DNA of 64,000 bases from Diplolepis rosae (taxonomy: Eukaryota; Arthropoda; Insecta; Hymenoptera; Diplolepididae): NCBI GenBank assembly GCA_030998225.1, contig JAPYXD010000695.1, positions 4,135,001-4,199,000 on the forward strand, in the 5' to 3' direction. Shown here one piece after another: positions 11,708-24,487 of this stretch (position 1 is its first letter; each line of letters starts with the position of its first letter). The notes beneath the pieces are model-generated. The model saw only the letters and a program-made list of their open reading frames with translations. It had not been told where the DNA came from and did no database searches. Both the position numbers and the translations under genes were made by a program.

Positions 11708-12055
11708 CTTTCGTAAAAACCCTTTTTTCGGACTCAGGGGGTCTCAAAACGTAAAGATTTGATGAAATTTTCGAAAGTCATTTTTCACATAAAACCTATA
11801 CCTCTAGAAACGAAAATGTAAATATTAATCAAGAAAATAAATAAATTGAAAGGACAAATAGTCCTGCCAGTATCTCTGGCATCATCTATAGACATTTTTG
11901 TATTCCTCGCAAAGTTTCCATTGGAATTCATTTAGGAACAGATTATCTACAACTATTACTCTACTAAATGAAATGTATTTTTATATTATTTCACCGTATA
12001 ATTCTGAAAATGAGAATCGAAATGTTACCTGGAAAAGTTGTTTTTTCCATAAAAA

Positions 12056-12336
12056 TACACGGAGAAACTTTTTATATCAATTTTTACTATAGTATTTTTC
12101 AATTTAGGGAAAAACGTATCACTGAGAATTTTTGTTAGTAAAAATACTAAAATTTATAATAATGATATGAAACTTTAGTATAATCTATAGTAAAATTTGC
12201 TATGAACTATGCTGAAGTTTCATATCATTATTATAAAGTTTAGTATTTTTACTAACAAAAATTCTCAAAGTGATAAGTTTTTCCCTAAATTGAAAAATAC
12301 TATAGTAAAAATTAATATAAAAAGTTTCTCCGTGTA
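12056..12336. mobile_element. Palindromic MITE with TACACGGAGAAA ends
   Basis: An almost complete 281-bp palindrome from 'tacacggagaaactttttat' to its complement ending 'gtttctccgtgta'. The arms meet near 12195 around 'tataatctatagtaaaattt'. The terminal TACACGG is shared with the elements at 23513, 50991 and 53464, suggesting a common end type. If TA is the target duplication, the element proper is CACGG...CCGTG. Confidence 0.85.
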
Positions 12337-13560
12337 TGCTACGAAGATGTGACAAATTTTCTTATGCATAAAAAATGGTTCTGCTCACGATCATTCATCA
12401 AAAGAGTATAAACAAGCAAATCCTTTATTATGCTGCCACCCTTATGAAAAATGCAAACTTGGAGAAAAGTAATATGTTTTTATGGGGTAACTAAAAACTT
12501 TATGACAAGAAGCATACATTTCATTATTTATTGTCTTTAGATATTCGATATATGCCTGTCTCGAATTTGATGTGTAACCAGAAAAAATATACTCAATCTT
12601 ACAGAAACATTTAATCAAATAAACCAAGAGTTTTGATTTAGTCAACCAAAATTTGGTTGAATCAGTTCGAATATTTGTTTCATTTCATCAAATTGTATCC
12701 AAAAAACCATCTTTGATTGCACGAAACAAAGTCTTTAATTAGATTAACTAAAAATTTGATCAACTGTATAATGAGCAAATTTTTTTGTTGCTACAAATAA
12801 ATTCTGGTTGGAATAACCAAATATTGATCTACAACACATTTGTTTTAAAGAAATATTTTTGACAATATTATATTCAGTGTTAGAGAAACTGGAACTAACT
12901 TGGTTAAAAATGTAAACAGTTATCATAACTGAATGACTTTTCAATTAGGAAATAAATAAAATTTTGATCAAGATTGATGGATTTTCAACCAAATGGATGC
13001 AATAGTTGAATTTAAAAAAATTTCCAAGAGTGTGAAAATTTTCAAATTTCAAAGAAAGATCAATAATCCAGAAATATTTCTTCCTGCAATAATTATTTTC
13101 TATAAAAATATGTTTTTTAAACATGTGACATTTTTCTTTCCTGCTGTTGTAATTTTCCCAGACTTTGAAGAGATCAATCTGCAAATGAAGAATTCAGAAA
13201 GTATTCGCTGCAATTCAGTTCTGTTGGAACTCGTCTTTTATATCTGCAAAAACATTCCTTTGAAAGAAATACAAGAGAGGCTTTCCAAGGATATTATAAG
13301 ATTCAGAAATGTGAAAATTGCATTTCTCATTCTGTTACAGTGTCTTCTGTCAGTGGAAGGATCTCAGTGGTTGAAATACAGTCACTGGTCAATTCACTAT
13401 GCATGTTTTCAGTTGACATATATGAAAATGGATGTGAGGGGAAAAATGGAGAAAAATGAGGCAAGACAGCAAGAGGAATAAAAAGTAGAAAGTAAAATAG
13501 AAGAGAAAATAAGTAAGAAACGACAGTAATGTTAGACCGGAATTTTATGGGGATGGATTT
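12337..13560. other. AT-rich DNA with a doubtful 162-codon frame
   Basis: An open frame at 12993-13481 (plus strand) would encode 162 residues rich in Phe, Ile and Lys. It overlaps an open frame on the other strand. It has no domain I recognise, no visible splice signals tied to it, and the base composition of its surroundings. I therefore do not call it a gene. A second half (13170-13480) with more balanced codons could be a decayed exon. Confidence 0.3.
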
Positions 13561-13571
13561 ACGTTTCTAGT

Positions 13572-13680
13572 TATGGTTGTATGGTATGGGGTGTCTGGAT
13601 GGCGCGAGCGCTGTACGAACAAGGGTATCGACCCTAGACTTGAAACCACGCGGTCTGTTTCACATCACCTAACCACCTAT
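13572..13680 (-). other. Possible tRNA-derived (SINE-like) fragment
   Basis: On the minus strand the segment contains 'ggtggttaggtgatgtg', similar to an A-box/D-arm, and about 35 bases later 'agggtcgataccct', which matches the B-box/T-arm shape (five-base stem, loop with TCGA). It is GC-richer than its flanks. No cloverleaf could be completed, so a decayed tRNA-derived SINE head is more likely than a tRNA gene. Confidence 0.35.
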
Positions 13681-13862
13681 AAAACCTATGGATTACATTT
13701 TGATTAATGAACAAAGATGGCCTTTCCGATAGTACTTCGAATGCGATCATATATTTACATATTAGGAACAAAATAATTGAAGAAGTTTGAAAATGGGGGA
13801 GAAAAAATAGACAAAAAATTATCTTGATGATCCAGTAACTTTAGGAATAAACAAAAAAAAAA

Positions 13863-14750
13863 TTAGCAATAGCGCAATTCTTTTCGGGTTCAATTTGGGG
13901 GTTCACAGGGAGCTTAAATTCGAAAATTAGTCACCCTACCCCCTTGGTAAATTCCGCCATCTTGAATTTAAGGGGTGAGTTTTTGTTCTGCATATAACTC
14001 TCTTTCTATTCATTTTTCGAGAAAAATGTAAGAGTAGAAAATTGTTGAGAAAAAAACTCTCTACAAAAATAGTCCTTTGACATTTATCAATTAGTGCATA
14101 ATTAGCATTGTTATAAACAAGTTAATCTGAAAAATCGTATTTCTTCTTTTTCAATTGTTCTTGGGTACTTTTATTATACTATTATGTGACAGAGGATCAT
14201 AATACTTTGTCACTTATTGCAAAATTGAATAATTATAATTGTTATAAACAATTAACAGCAAAAAAAAATTTTTCACTCAATCACTTTTTTCGACATTTTT
14301 AAATAATTAAGTAATTGTGCTCGAGATCATTTTTATTACAGTTTTGAATCAATAAATGATTGTTTTCGTTATGGCAGTCATTTATTATTATAACAATTAT
14401 GATTATGCAATTTTGCAATAAGTGACATAATAGTATAATAAAAATACCCAAGAACAATTGAAAAAGGAGAAATACGATTTTTTCAGATTAACTTGTTTAT
14501 AAAAATGCTAATTATGCACTAATTGATAAATGTCAAAGGATTATTTTTGTAGAGAGTTTTTTTATCAACAATTTTCTACTCTTACATTTTTCTCGAAAAA
14601 TGAATAGAAAGAGAGTTATATGCAGAACAAAAACTCACACCTTAAATTCAAGATGGCGGAATTTCCCAAGGGGGTAGGGTGGCTAATTTTCGAATTTAAG
14701 CTCCCTGTGAACCCCCAAATCGAACCCAAAAAGAATTGCGCTGTTGCCAA
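13863..14750. mobile_element. Foldback element, ~340-bp arms
   Basis: The left arm 13863-14207 and right arm 14423-14750 are about 95% complementary. They include 'ccctacccccttggtaaatt' against 'aatttcccaagggggtaggg', and 'tgcatataactctctttcta' against its complement. A second, inner inverted pair lies at about 14207-14250 and 14380-14425 ('gtcacttattgcaaaattg'). The outer ends read 'ttagcaatagcgcaattc' and 'gaattgcgctgttgccaa'. Non-coding. Confidence 0.8.
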
Positions 14751-15361
14751 TTTTTTTTTAATTTGAAATAAATTTGGATAAAGTTACTGGATCATGAATC
14801 GTACATTGAAGATCGATAAATAGTTTTTTACATTCTCATTGCATGTGATTGTCTACTTTTTTCAATGAATGTCCACTTTTCATGACCCTTTGAATTGGGA
14901 AAAAAGACCCTGTACGACTGTCGTTATCTGTGGACACGATAACTTGAATTCAGAAAGAATAATCAGATTTAAATATGCTTTAGTACACTTTACCGGGGCC
15001 AAGAAAGAAATGAGAAGTTCTTTAACCAGCCACTTTTGATTAAAACTTCTAAAATTAGAGCATTTTTGAAAACTGCTGTTTGGAAAAGTCTAAAATTTTA
15101 ATACTAATATCCGTTAGTGTTGGAAAAGTTTTATAAAATGTCCTTGTGGAATTTCTCAATCAAACCAAAATTAGGAAAGTTGCAATATTTTTAAACTTGA
15201 AAGGATCAATAATAAAATTCCATTTTTCTGCCAAACTATACGAGATAAGAAATACGTTATGATGCAGACTTGAATATTCGAAAAAGATCTAAAAAATTTA
15301 ATTCAAACCTTTTTTTATAAGATGAATATTTTTTATTTTTATTTTTAAAAAATACGTTTAA
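14751..15361. other. Spacer with a decayed family A fragment
   Basis: No gene. Positions about 15140-15300 resemble the family A body in reverse orientation ('caaaccaaaattaggaaag', 'aactatacgagataagaaa'). The rest is AT-rich without recognised structure. Confidence 0.45.
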
Positions 15362-16014
15362 GGTAGTTGTGACAACAATCAGGTATCAGGGTAAAAAGTT
15401 TTTCTATGCTTTTAAGACTTGAAATGATATTATCGGTCGGGTCTTATGGAAGAAAAAACATTATTTTTTATAAAACAAAATTCAAAACTTGCGAAAAACA
15501 AACCTGTTGATAATGTTTTTTGTAATAGAATTTTTCCTTACTGTTGTTTCTGACAAAAAATTTAAAAACAATTGGATTTTCATTAATCATGGCTTACTCT
15601 TTCGGAGAAAATATTCTCTACAGCTCTACTGTTTCCAATTTTGATAGAAAAGTTATCAGAGGCTGAAATCGTTGAAATAAATTTTTAGAAAGAAACAATT
15701 TTGTGAAAAAATAACTATATTTGAAGATTATTCACTTATTTTGAAAATTGGAAACATAAGTGCTGTGAAGAATATTTTCTCCGAAAAAATAAGCTATGAT
15801 TTATAAATAGTCAATGATTTCTAAAGAACTTGTAGTAAGTAGTAATAGGAAAAAATTATTTTACAAAAAATATTAATAAGTACTATTTTCTGTTCTTTAA
15901 ATTTTTTTATGAAAAATCATTTTTTTTCATAAGATACGACTGATAACATAATTTTAAGTCTTAAAATCATAGAAAAATTTTTTTTCCTGAGACCTGTTTG
16001 TTCACACAACTACT
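15362..16014. mobile_element. Diverged family B-like MITE
   Basis: A foldback flanked by TTAA at 15358-15361 and 16015-16018. The left end is 'ggtagttgtgacaacaatca' and the right end '...ttcacacaactac'. The subterminal 'aggtatcagggtaaaaagtt' corresponds to the 'cctcaggcaaaaata' of family B proper. With 19348-19946 it forms a diverged subfamily ('atgcttttaag', 'tatgattttaag'). Confidence 0.7.
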
Positions 16015-16018
16015 TTAA

Positions 16019-16225
16019 AATTCAAAATATATGTAGGTGTTCAAAGTGTAAAACAACAAATTTCAGAATCTTTCCATCCTTATCAACTTACCCAAATGTA
16101 ATAATTGTAATATCATTTCTTGCTACATCAATACATCTATATAATTTTTTTTTAACTATATTATAAAAGCACCATCACCGGCTTATTTTTTGTTCCAACC
16201 CCTAAAGTCCTTTGAACATCCAAAA
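16019..16225. other. Short AT-rich spacer
   Basis: Nothing recognised. Confidence 0.3.
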
Positions 16226-16500
16226 TAATTTGAATTTCATTTCAAAATACATATATGATCTGAAAATGAAGAAGAGTCTGTTTTCAGATGTATTCTTAAT
16301 TCTAGGGGTCGTTTTTGGGGTATTATTCTAGTTAAGGGTAGTTTTTTCCTGACCTTTTCTGAAAATAATTTGGATATCGATTCCACATGCATATATGATC
16401 TGAAAATGAACAAAAGTCTGTTTTCAGGTCTATTTCCACTTCTAGGGATGGTTTTTTTACACTCACGGCTAGTTTTTTGGGCCCTTTTTTGCAAATATTT
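16226..16500 (+). repeat. Two-copy tandem repeat, ~140 bp
   Basis: Two adjacent diverged units share 'catatatgatctgaaaatga', 'agtctgttttcag' and 'ttctaggg'. The first is about 16226-16364 and the second about 16365-16500. The short frames on both strands are artefacts of this duplication. Confidence 0.6.
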
Positions 16501-18289
16501 TTATTTTTTTTCAAAACAAAAAAATAATTTTTTTTTCCAGAAATTATGCTTTTTCAGTTTTTTTCAATGTTTACTTTTTTAAAAGAGTATATAACTGAAG
16601 GGATGCTACCCTTATGCTCGCCAAATTTTGAGAATTTAGATCTATCCTTTTCCTTTAAAATGAAACTAGAACAATAGCGATATTTTAATTTATATGGGAG
16701 TTATTATTTTTTGAAGAAGGTGGGACGTACGTATCCCACTGGCCGTTAAAAAGTTAAGATAGTGTTAATTGAAGAAAATAACGTTAAAAATTAAAAATCC
16801 AATCTTGAGCAACATTAATGTTTCATTTCTGCTTGTTGAAAATTTTTTAATTTCAAAATTCATCAAATGAAGCTGAGTATGAGTATTTTTACTGATTACT
16901 ATTTTTTTTTTTAGATAATAATGTATGTGATAAATACTTTTTTTTTCACTCTAGCCACAAACGAAAAGGTATCAGATTTGTGTAAGATTTTACATACAAA
17001 ATTATTTGTTTAAATAAAGTCTCCAAATTTTCATCTGTACGTTTTTTGATAAGATATATATTTTTCGTATTGATGAAATAAATATACAATTGGAAATTAA
17101 AAATTCTATTTTTAAACTAAAATATGCAAGATACAAAAAAACGCTGCAATAAAAAATTGTTTGCTTTAAAAAGATTTACAAAATGTCATTATTATAATTT
17201 TTGGTAAGATGTTATTTTATAAAAATTTCATTGAAAATAAAAAATCCTATTTTTTAGCCAAACTATACCATGTTCGGAAAAATTAAAGGTAAATTGTTTG
17301 CCCAACAACATTTACAAATTTGAGGGTTATTATTTATGGGATATTCACTCTTTTTTAATTGTGAATAAATATTTTTCAGAATCACAGTTCTATTTTTTTA
17401 CCATGAGATAGTTGCCTCCATAAAAAACAGATCTAAGGAAAAAATATTCAATTATACTTCAAGAATTTTTAATATTCTGATTGATGATATAGTTTAAAAA
17501 AGGAAATATTTTTTTTTTAAATGCTAACATACAGAAATTATTTGTTAAAAAACTTTTATTCCTAACTAGGCTTTCTTTTGAATCAAATTATAAAATCAAA
17601 ATTCTATATCTAGATAGAGTTTTATACATGAATTTTTCTTTAGCCGTATCTCGTTCTAAGTATGCAGATAAGGAAGTTTCGAACAAGACATAAATATACT
17701 ATAATTCCAAATCCCCTTTCCACATTAATAACTCAGTTTAGTACAAACAAGTTTATATAGGGATAACCACAATAAAGTTGCTATCAAAAATAACTTCCTT
17801 CTTTTCTTTGTTAATAAAATACAACCTTTGTAATAAAACTTAAATAAATTATCCAAGGCCTACTTTGCGACAAAATTGATATTTCTACATTAAATAAATT
17901 TTCTTCATTAAATAGTTTCTTCTACTTCTTCCATTTACCAACTTGTTTCTAGCTATCTAATCAGATTATTTTAACTAATTTATCATCGAATTCGGCTCAA
18001 TAAACTGATTAAACATCTGGGAAATAATGACCAAATAAAATCAGAAAATAATACTAATCAAACTTAAGAGTAAAAAATTGTTTATAGTAAATTTAAGGAA
18101 GAATTAAACGGACAGACGGAAAAAAAATTGTTCGACCAGGACATTTTCTTACTTTTTTCAATCATAATTTTCTTTTCTCGAGATTTTTTGAATGAAGTTG
18201 TGAAAATTTTTATCTTGAATGAAAAGACCCATCAAAAATTTAAATCAACTAAAAATTTCCTATTGATGGAATACATATTTTGGTTAAAA
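16501..18289. other. AT-rich DNA with repeat remnants
   Basis: No credible gene. About 16990-17290 is family A-like body sequence in reverse orientation. About 17420-17610 ('agatctaaggaaaaaatatt', 'gctaacatacagaaattat', 'cttttattcctaactaggc') is a paralogue of the inverted arms at 52950 and 55140. Positions 18075-18125 ('taaatttaaggaagaattaa' then 'cggacagacgg') match the complement of 61615-61640. Confidence 0.45.
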
Positions 18290-18690
18290 AATAGAATTTT
18301 TTATTTTTAATACTATTTTTTTCAATTTAAAAGAAAAATATACATCTAATAAAAAATGTTGTGATTCAAATTTGTAGATATTTTCGTATTGAAAATTTTT
18401 GTATTTTAGCCGTTTTTGGTATCTCGTATAATTTAACTGCAAAATGAAATTTAGATATTGACCTTTTTCAAGTTTCAACATACTGTGATATAAGCACTAT
18501 TAAAAACCAATATTGTAAATCTTGAATTTTCCACAAAAAAAATTTTCCGAACCGATAATTCTATCGAGAGTTATCATATTCACAGACACCGGACAGACAC
18601 TTTCGTAAAAACCGTTTTTTCTTACTCAGGAGGTTTCAAAACGTAAAGATCACATAAAACCAATACCTTTTCATAAGAAGAGAATGTTTC
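18290..18690 (+). mobile_element. Degenerate family A tail
   Basis: Recognisable pieces occur in order: 'tctcgtataatttaactg', 'atcgagagttat', a decayed CAGA tract ('cacagacaccggacagacac'), 'tttcgtaaaaaccgtttttt', and 'caaaacgtaaagat' before 'ttcataagaagagaatg'. It has many substitutions and deletions, so it is older than the full copies. Confidence 0.65.
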
Positions 18691-19347
18691 TTCCGCCTAT
18701 TAGTTAAATTCTTCCTTTGTTTTAAAGTACGCGTAAAAAGTTACGTATACGTGGTCTGAATAAAATCAAGTCTTATCGAAAATTGCCTTACCTACTTCAT
18801 GAAGTGCCTAAATCTGTCTTTTTCTAATGATTAGTTTTTAGTTACGTCTCAAAGTTAGTCGACTTTTAGGATTTAATTAAACTTTTCTTACAGTGTAATT
18901 AATGTCTTTTATAACTCAAATCATCCCAATATTCTAGACGAGTCTAAGGGTTATTATTATTGTTAATGAAATAATAGTGGGTAATGTAGTATATAGTCAG
19001 ACTGTATATCCGAGTCTCACATTTAACGACCATATCTACTTAAATTCTAGTCTAATATTTCGGCCTCGTTTTATTTTGGATAAGAAGTGCATTTTATAAC
19101 AATCATGATCCCAACGCATATTTAAATTGTCTCACTAAAGCTTTCCGTATCCACTGAGTTCAGTATAATTAGTAATAATCTCAGTACTTTTATATACTGA
19201 ACGATTTTCAAATGTTTTAAACGCAATTTTAACAATATGTTATTTACTTATTCGATTATGAGATTTTACTTGAATGATTTCAATTCAATAAATTTACTAA
19301 AATTTCGAAAATGATCTTTTCGCTCTATGATCAAGAATTTCATTCAA
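18691..19347. other. AT-rich spacer, no gene seen
   Basis: No open frame or repeat terminus was recognised. It ends at the decayed left target (tcaa) of the next MITE. Confidence 0.35.
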
Positions 19348-19946
19348 GGTAGATGTGCCAAAAATCGGGTCTCAGGAAAAAAGAGTTTTTCTATGATTTT
19401 AAGATTTAAAATAATATTATAAGTTGTATCTTATGGTAGAAAAAACATTATTTTTCATAAAAAAATTGAAATCTTACGAAAAATAATACTTTTAATAATA
19501 TTTTTTGTAATGGAATTGTTTCTTACTATCGCTTCTTACCAATTTTTTAAAAATTATCAGATTTATATAAATTATAAATTATTTTTAGAGGGAAATATTC
19601 TCTACAACTATACTTTTTCTAATTTGGAAAATAAACTTATTTTTTTAACAAAATGATTTTTTAAAATTTATTTAGTGTTTTCAAACACTGAAAAATTTAC
19701 ACACAAAAAATAAGCAATAATTTATAAAAATTCAATCATTTTTAAAAAAAACTTATAAGTAGTGTTAATAAGAAAAAATTCTATTGCATAAATACATTAT
19801 TAAAAGTATTGTTTTTCGTAAGTTTCAAATTTTTTTATACAATATAATGTTATTTCGTTCATAAGACATGATTGATAATATAATTTCAAGGTTTAAAATC
19901 ATAGAAAATTTTATTTCGCAGACACCTGATTTTTGGAACAATTACC
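19348..19946. mobile_element. Diverged family B-like MITE, second copy
   Basis: The left end is 'ggtagatgtgccaaaaatcg' and the right end '...tttttggaacaattacc' followed by TTAA at 19947-19950. The left flank is TCAA, a mutated TTAA. The arms pair through 'gggtctcagg' against 'acacctga', and 'ctatgattttaag' against its complement. It is older and more diverged than 15362-16014. Confidence 0.65.
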
Positions 19947-19950
19947 TTAA

Positions 19951-21533
19951 ATGGTTTTGACTACTTGCTTTATATTCTTAAAAATGGTTTGATCATCAAA
20001 AAATTTAAAGCTACACTGTCAGATAATTTTCTTCTCGGAGAGACATTCCCACATGAAAGCACTTTCCAATTACGCTCGTACTTTTACACAAGTTAAATGG
20101 TGCGTGTCGCTGTTGCGAAATGGAAGTCTAAAACGTTTTATGACAGTCTGTAAATGGTAAAAGTGTGGAAAATTGTTTACCTTAAGATATCATTCTAAGA
20201 AAAAAGACTCCATATTTTAAGTATTTTGATTACGTTCAAGCATTCACGATATATATGGTGTTCTATAAATTGCTTAAAAAGTTCATAATTTAAAAAAAAA
20301 TGAGGATTCCTTTTATTTTTGAATTTCGATCTGTCGTACAATCTTTGTAAGAAATAAGAAATAAAGATATTTTTTATTTTTCAAGTAAATGTGAGAAATA
20401 TATAAAAAATGACCTGAATCTGTATCTGCAAGAATCGAAATCAATGCTCAGAATTTTAAAGAGCAACCAAATTTTAATGAAAAATAGTAATTTGGAAATG
20501 CCTGGACAGTTACTTTGGAATCGAAATTGTAAAATGCAATCCTATCGATGAGTAAAAACTCGTGAATATTGTTAATTTAGTCTATAAAAATTGACAAAAA
20601 CAGTTTACATTAACAATAATTTTCTTAAATTTGAAATTTAAAGAGTTAAAGTAGAAGCAAATTTTAGAACCTGTATTTTCTCCAATTTAAATTCCAACTC
20701 AAAATTTCTAAGTTAAAGAGTTAATAAATCTAATTCTTTGAGAATTTCAAAAATCAAAAAGTTAAGGTGTTCAAGCTTGAAAGTCTATATATTCCATAAA
20801 TTTCAAATTTTGAACTCATTATCACATTAAAAATTTCAATAATAATCCATTCAATGAAAAATAAAAATACGACTAAAAAAACTGAAAAGATTTTCATTTA
20901 TAAGTTCTTATTAAGAAGCTTCGTGCCCAGGGAGATCAGAAAAATCAATAATCAAATTCAGAAACTAAGGTAACTTGTCTCCTTTCATTGTACATGACAA
21001 TACGAAGGTAATAAATTGTAAAACGTTGCTCTTTGTCATGGAAATATCACGACTGATAGAATTGAGCAATAGTGGACTAGGTCTGTAGCCTATTTTCAAG
21101 AATCATCATAATTCATAGTCAAATGACTCATCTCTCGTTCAGGAAATCAATAGTCTGTGAGTTAAGGTTATATTTAGCGCAACCTCTCACATTTTTCAAA
21201 ATATATGTGCAGTGAGAGGTATGATGAACGATGAGGGATTTCGCTTACGAGATCGCGTGCTTTATCCAACCGAAATTTATTCAAAACACGTTCTTCTTCA
21301 AAGGAGCTTTTATAAGTAAAAAACATTTATCCCTAATAACTTCAAATAACCCGTTTGATCAATTTTGTATATTTTACAAAAAAAAAATAATAATAATTCA
21401 ACAACAAACTGTTATCAAGTTGAATGTCAATACGTAGTTAAATAAATAAACTTGATCAAATGTACGTAACTGAAGTCCACAACGTGTTCAAAACCAAAAA
21501 TTTTAATATTCATTTTTTGTCACCATTCAAAAT
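19951..21533. other. AT-rich DNA, probably older unique sequence
   Basis: About 1.6 kb without palindromes, family A pieces or credible open frames. The 68-residue frame at 21231-21437 is low-complexity at its end. This is one of the longest stretches in the window free of recognisable repeats. Confidence 0.4.
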
Positions 21534-22957
21534 AAAAAAATCTGCCTGCTTCGCGGGCACATTCTCATCGCGCGCTTCGCGCGCAGCTCGCAAGTTTGAG
21601 CGCGCCTAGGGCGCGCGATTTGATCGTCGCGCTTCGCGCTCCGTTCTTCCTGGACCTCGCGCTTCGCGCTCGGTCTTGTGCTCTTCGCATACGTTTAAGT
21701 TTATTTCTTATAATTTAATACTGAAGCTCAAACCAATTTAATGATATTAAAGATGATGTAAATTAGTCATTTTCTCAAATTCACTAAGTTTCTTTTTCAG
21801 TTTAAGTGAAACAGGAAATTCAATTTACTTAAGGCTCTATCGGCCTTAAGGAACACATTCTCATTATGACACTCGCGCTTCGCGCTCGATTTTCTGTATG
21901 CATTTTTGTAACTTTTTAAGAAATTACATGATTATTGATAAATTTATTTTCTTCCAAATATCTCAAAAAGGAAAAACAATCGTAGACTTTATTTAAGGAA
22001 ACGATTTTGCAGAACAACGCTTATTTCGTATCTTACATATTTTGGTGAAAAAAATCGAATTTTTTCAATATTAAAAATCAAAAAATTAAAATATACATCC
22101 TGTCGAGAAATTTCTGGATAGGAATGTGTAGACCTTATTTAGCCAAACAATTTTTCACCTAAAAGTTTTTTTTGTATTTCACATATTTTGTCTAAAAAAT
22201 GGAATTTTTGAATTTTAATCGTATTTTTTGGAATTGAAACGAAAAATATATCTTTTATCAGAAACTGTGTGAGACAAAATTTGTAGATATTTTTGAAACG
22301 AACAACTTTGTATTCTTACGTTTTTTTCGTATTTCACATATTATTGTTAAAAAATTAAATTTTGGATTTTCAATGGTTTTTTTTTTAATTAATAAGAAAA
22401 ATATGCATCTTATGAAAAAATGTTACAATTCAAATTTGTAGGTCTTTATGTAAAAAATAATATTGTATCATAACGTTTTTTCGTATCTCGTATAATTTAA
22501 CTTGAAAATGGAATTTTGATATTGACTTTTTTCGAATTTGAATATGCTGTAACATTTCTAATTTTGATTTAATCAAAAAATGTTATCAGGATAATTTTTA
22601 GAGATTTATGAGCACTATCAAAAACCAGTATTGAAATTTTTGATTTTTTCAAAAAATTATTTTCAAAAACACAAAAGTAGTGCTCAATCCCTCAATTTTG
22701 ATTGGATGTGGCTGGTTAACGAACTTGTCCTTACTTTTTCGGCTCCGATAAAGTGTACCAGAGCTCAATTCAATCTGATAATTCTGTCGAGAGTTATGCC
22801 GCATACGACCTACAGACAGACAGACAAACAGACAGACACTTTCGTAAAAACCCTTTTTTCTGACTCAGGGGGTCTCAAAACGTAAAGATTTGATGAAAAT
22901 TTCGAAAGTCATTTTTCACATAAAACCAATACCTTCTCATCCATGATGAGAATGTAA
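21534..22957 (+). mobile_element. Family A copy 3 (full length)
   Basis: A complete head ('tctgcctgcttcgcgggcac', with an extra 'ctggacctcgcgcttcgcgc' repeat), body, conserved tail block, short CAGA tract at 22812-22838 with one AAAC variant, and the terminal 'ttctcatccatgatgagaa' then 'tgtaaaa'. The MITE site near 21990-21998 is empty, reading 'actttatttaaggaaacg'. It is closest to copy 1. Confidence 0.8.
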
Positions 22958-22959
22958 AA

Positions 22960-23065
22960 ATAATTCGAAAATTGCCCTAATATCGGGATTCGGAATTTTA
23001 TTGTCCATGACAGTTTAATTCAATTGGAAGAGTCGCCAAAAAAGTTGCATCAACTTCACCCGTCT
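22960..23065 (+). repeat. Module shared with 32407-32715
   Basis: The stretch 'ttcgaaaattgccctaatat' through 'acccgtctaatattt' is closely similar to both arms of the foldback at 32407-32715. It follows directly after a family A tail in both places, so it may be a common flanking module or a half-foldback. Confidence 0.5.
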
Positions 23066-23510
23066 AATATTTGAGCGCGCGTATGGTGAGCGCTCCGAAA
23101 TATTCGATCGTCGCGCTTTGCGCTACGTTCTGTTTGGATATTGAGTTTCGCGCTCGACCTTATATTCTTCGAATACATATAATTTTATTTCATGTAACTC
23201 GATATCGAAACTTAAGTCAATTTTATAATATTGTAGATGTGAATTACATTTTCACAAAGTTACTAAATTTTTAGATTTCAAATGAAAAAGAAAATTCAAT
23301 TTACTTAAGACTCTATGAGCCTTAAGGAACACATTCTCATCATGACAGTCGCGATTCGTACTCGATTTTCTGTGTACATTTCTGTAACTTTCTAATAATT
23401 TACATGATTTGAAAATATTTATCTTCTTCCAAATATCTCACATATTTTGGTTAGAAAAAGGAATTTTTTATTTTCAATAGTGTTTTTTTTTAAAACCAAA
23501 ACATAAAATA
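23066..23510 (+). mobile_element. Family A copy 4, left part
   Basis: A diverged head ('ttgagcgcgcgtatggtg', 'gtcgcgctttgcgctac'), then 'ctatgagccttaaggaacac' and 'ctcgattttctgtgtacat'. It is split at a TA (23511-23512) by the TIR element beginning at 23513. The continuation is at 29108-29402. Confidence 0.7.
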
Positions 23511-24176
23511 TACACGGAAAAAATTTGTCGCTTAAAATTTAACAGACTATTCGAAGAGTCGTGGACAGAAAGTAAAATCGTAGAAAGTCTTGTAAGGTTT
23601 CAATGACTTTTAGGAAATAGTAGAAAAAAGTCGACTAACTTTTAGAAAACCAGGTCGAAGAAAAAAAGTCGCGTATTTACTATTATAAAAGTATTTTAAA
23701 CACTAACTGATCTTTTCTAAGAAGTAATGAAAAGTTTCATAATCTTTGGATTCATTTGTCATAGATTTTAAAAGACTATCGAATAATTTGAAATTAAAGT
23801 AATTCAAACAAATAGTTTTGTAAATTGTATTCTAAAGTCCATCAGATTTTATATGCCGTCTTCTAAAATTTCTTCGACAGTCGCAAAAAGCGATGCGCAG
23901 AAACGTAATTCGTAGCATCGCACAGCAGACAATGCAGCTCAGCTTTATGTTTTTGTAATAATTTTGGTTAGATTTTGAGATTACGTGTCGTTTGGTTTCG
24001 TTTGAATCTGGATTGAAGCGTACATTGAAGAATTAGTTCCGAGTAAGTATATGTTTACCTTGATAAAGTGTATTACGTCAAATTTGAAATTTATCTATTA
24101 TTTTAGATTTGCCTTCAAACTCTGAATGTGATCCAAATATTTTACACAAGTCTCCATGACATGTAACGGATATGCG

Positions 24177-24252
24177 GGTTAAGGCGTGCGATTAGAATTA
24201 GGTTAGGATGCGTGCGTGCGTGCGAGCGTTCGATTCTCGGTGCTGCGAAGTG
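24177..24252 (+). other. tRNA-like segment inside the TIR element
   Basis: It contains 'gcgggttaaggcgtgcg', similar to an A-box/D-arm, and about 50 bases later 'cgagcgttcgattctcg', which has T-arm shape (four-base stem CGAG/CTCG with a GTTCGAT loop). GC is well above its surroundings, and a short (GCGT)n run lies between the boxes. A full cloverleaf does not fit. It is similar in position and design to the segment at 31057-31133. Confidence 0.35.
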
Positions 24253-24460
24253 TTTATAAAAAATTGCGTTTCTGTAATGTGCAGTGTTAAATATAATGGT
24301 AAGTTCATGTTAGGATTATATAGGTAATGTAAAAGTGAAAAATAATTAACTATATAAGTGCAGGATCATATCACAGAAAATAATATTTTCCTTTTTACAC
24401 TGTTCAAAATTTTCTTCGACTGTCACTTAGAATTTCGATGCCTGTTTTAGAGACAATGGA

Positions 24461-24474
24461 ACCCAACCCACGGT
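24461..24474 (+). repeat. Target site duplication, left copy (14 bp)
   Basis: ACCCAACCCACGGT here matches 28919-28932 exactly, directly after the poly(A) tail. A 14-bp duplication is typical of R1-clade non-LTR retrotransposons. One or two extra A residues at the edge are ambiguous. Confidence 0.9.
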
Positions 24475-24487
24475 AACTCCGCCATTG

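Larger units (their letters stand above)
9783..11821 (+). mobile_element. Family A copy 2, carrying a family B MITE
   Basis: The copy starts inside the CG-rich head ('actcgcaagcttgagcgcgc') and ends at 'gaaaatgtaa' near 11821. It has the standard body, the conserved 'tttttcggctccgataaag' block and a long (CAGA)n tract of about 14 units at 11650-11707 with one CGGA variant. It is interrupted at 10165-10829 by a TTAA-duplicating MITE. It shares subfamily differences with copy 6 ('caaatctctcaaaaagaaaa') and also the MITE insertion at the same base, so the two probably descend from one filled master. Confidence 0.8.

Noticed and set aside
12993..13481. 162-residue open frame
   Set aside because: AT-rich Phe/Ile/Lys composition like the background, overlapping frames on the other strand, and no recognised domain. 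Kept only as a remark in the surrounding interval.
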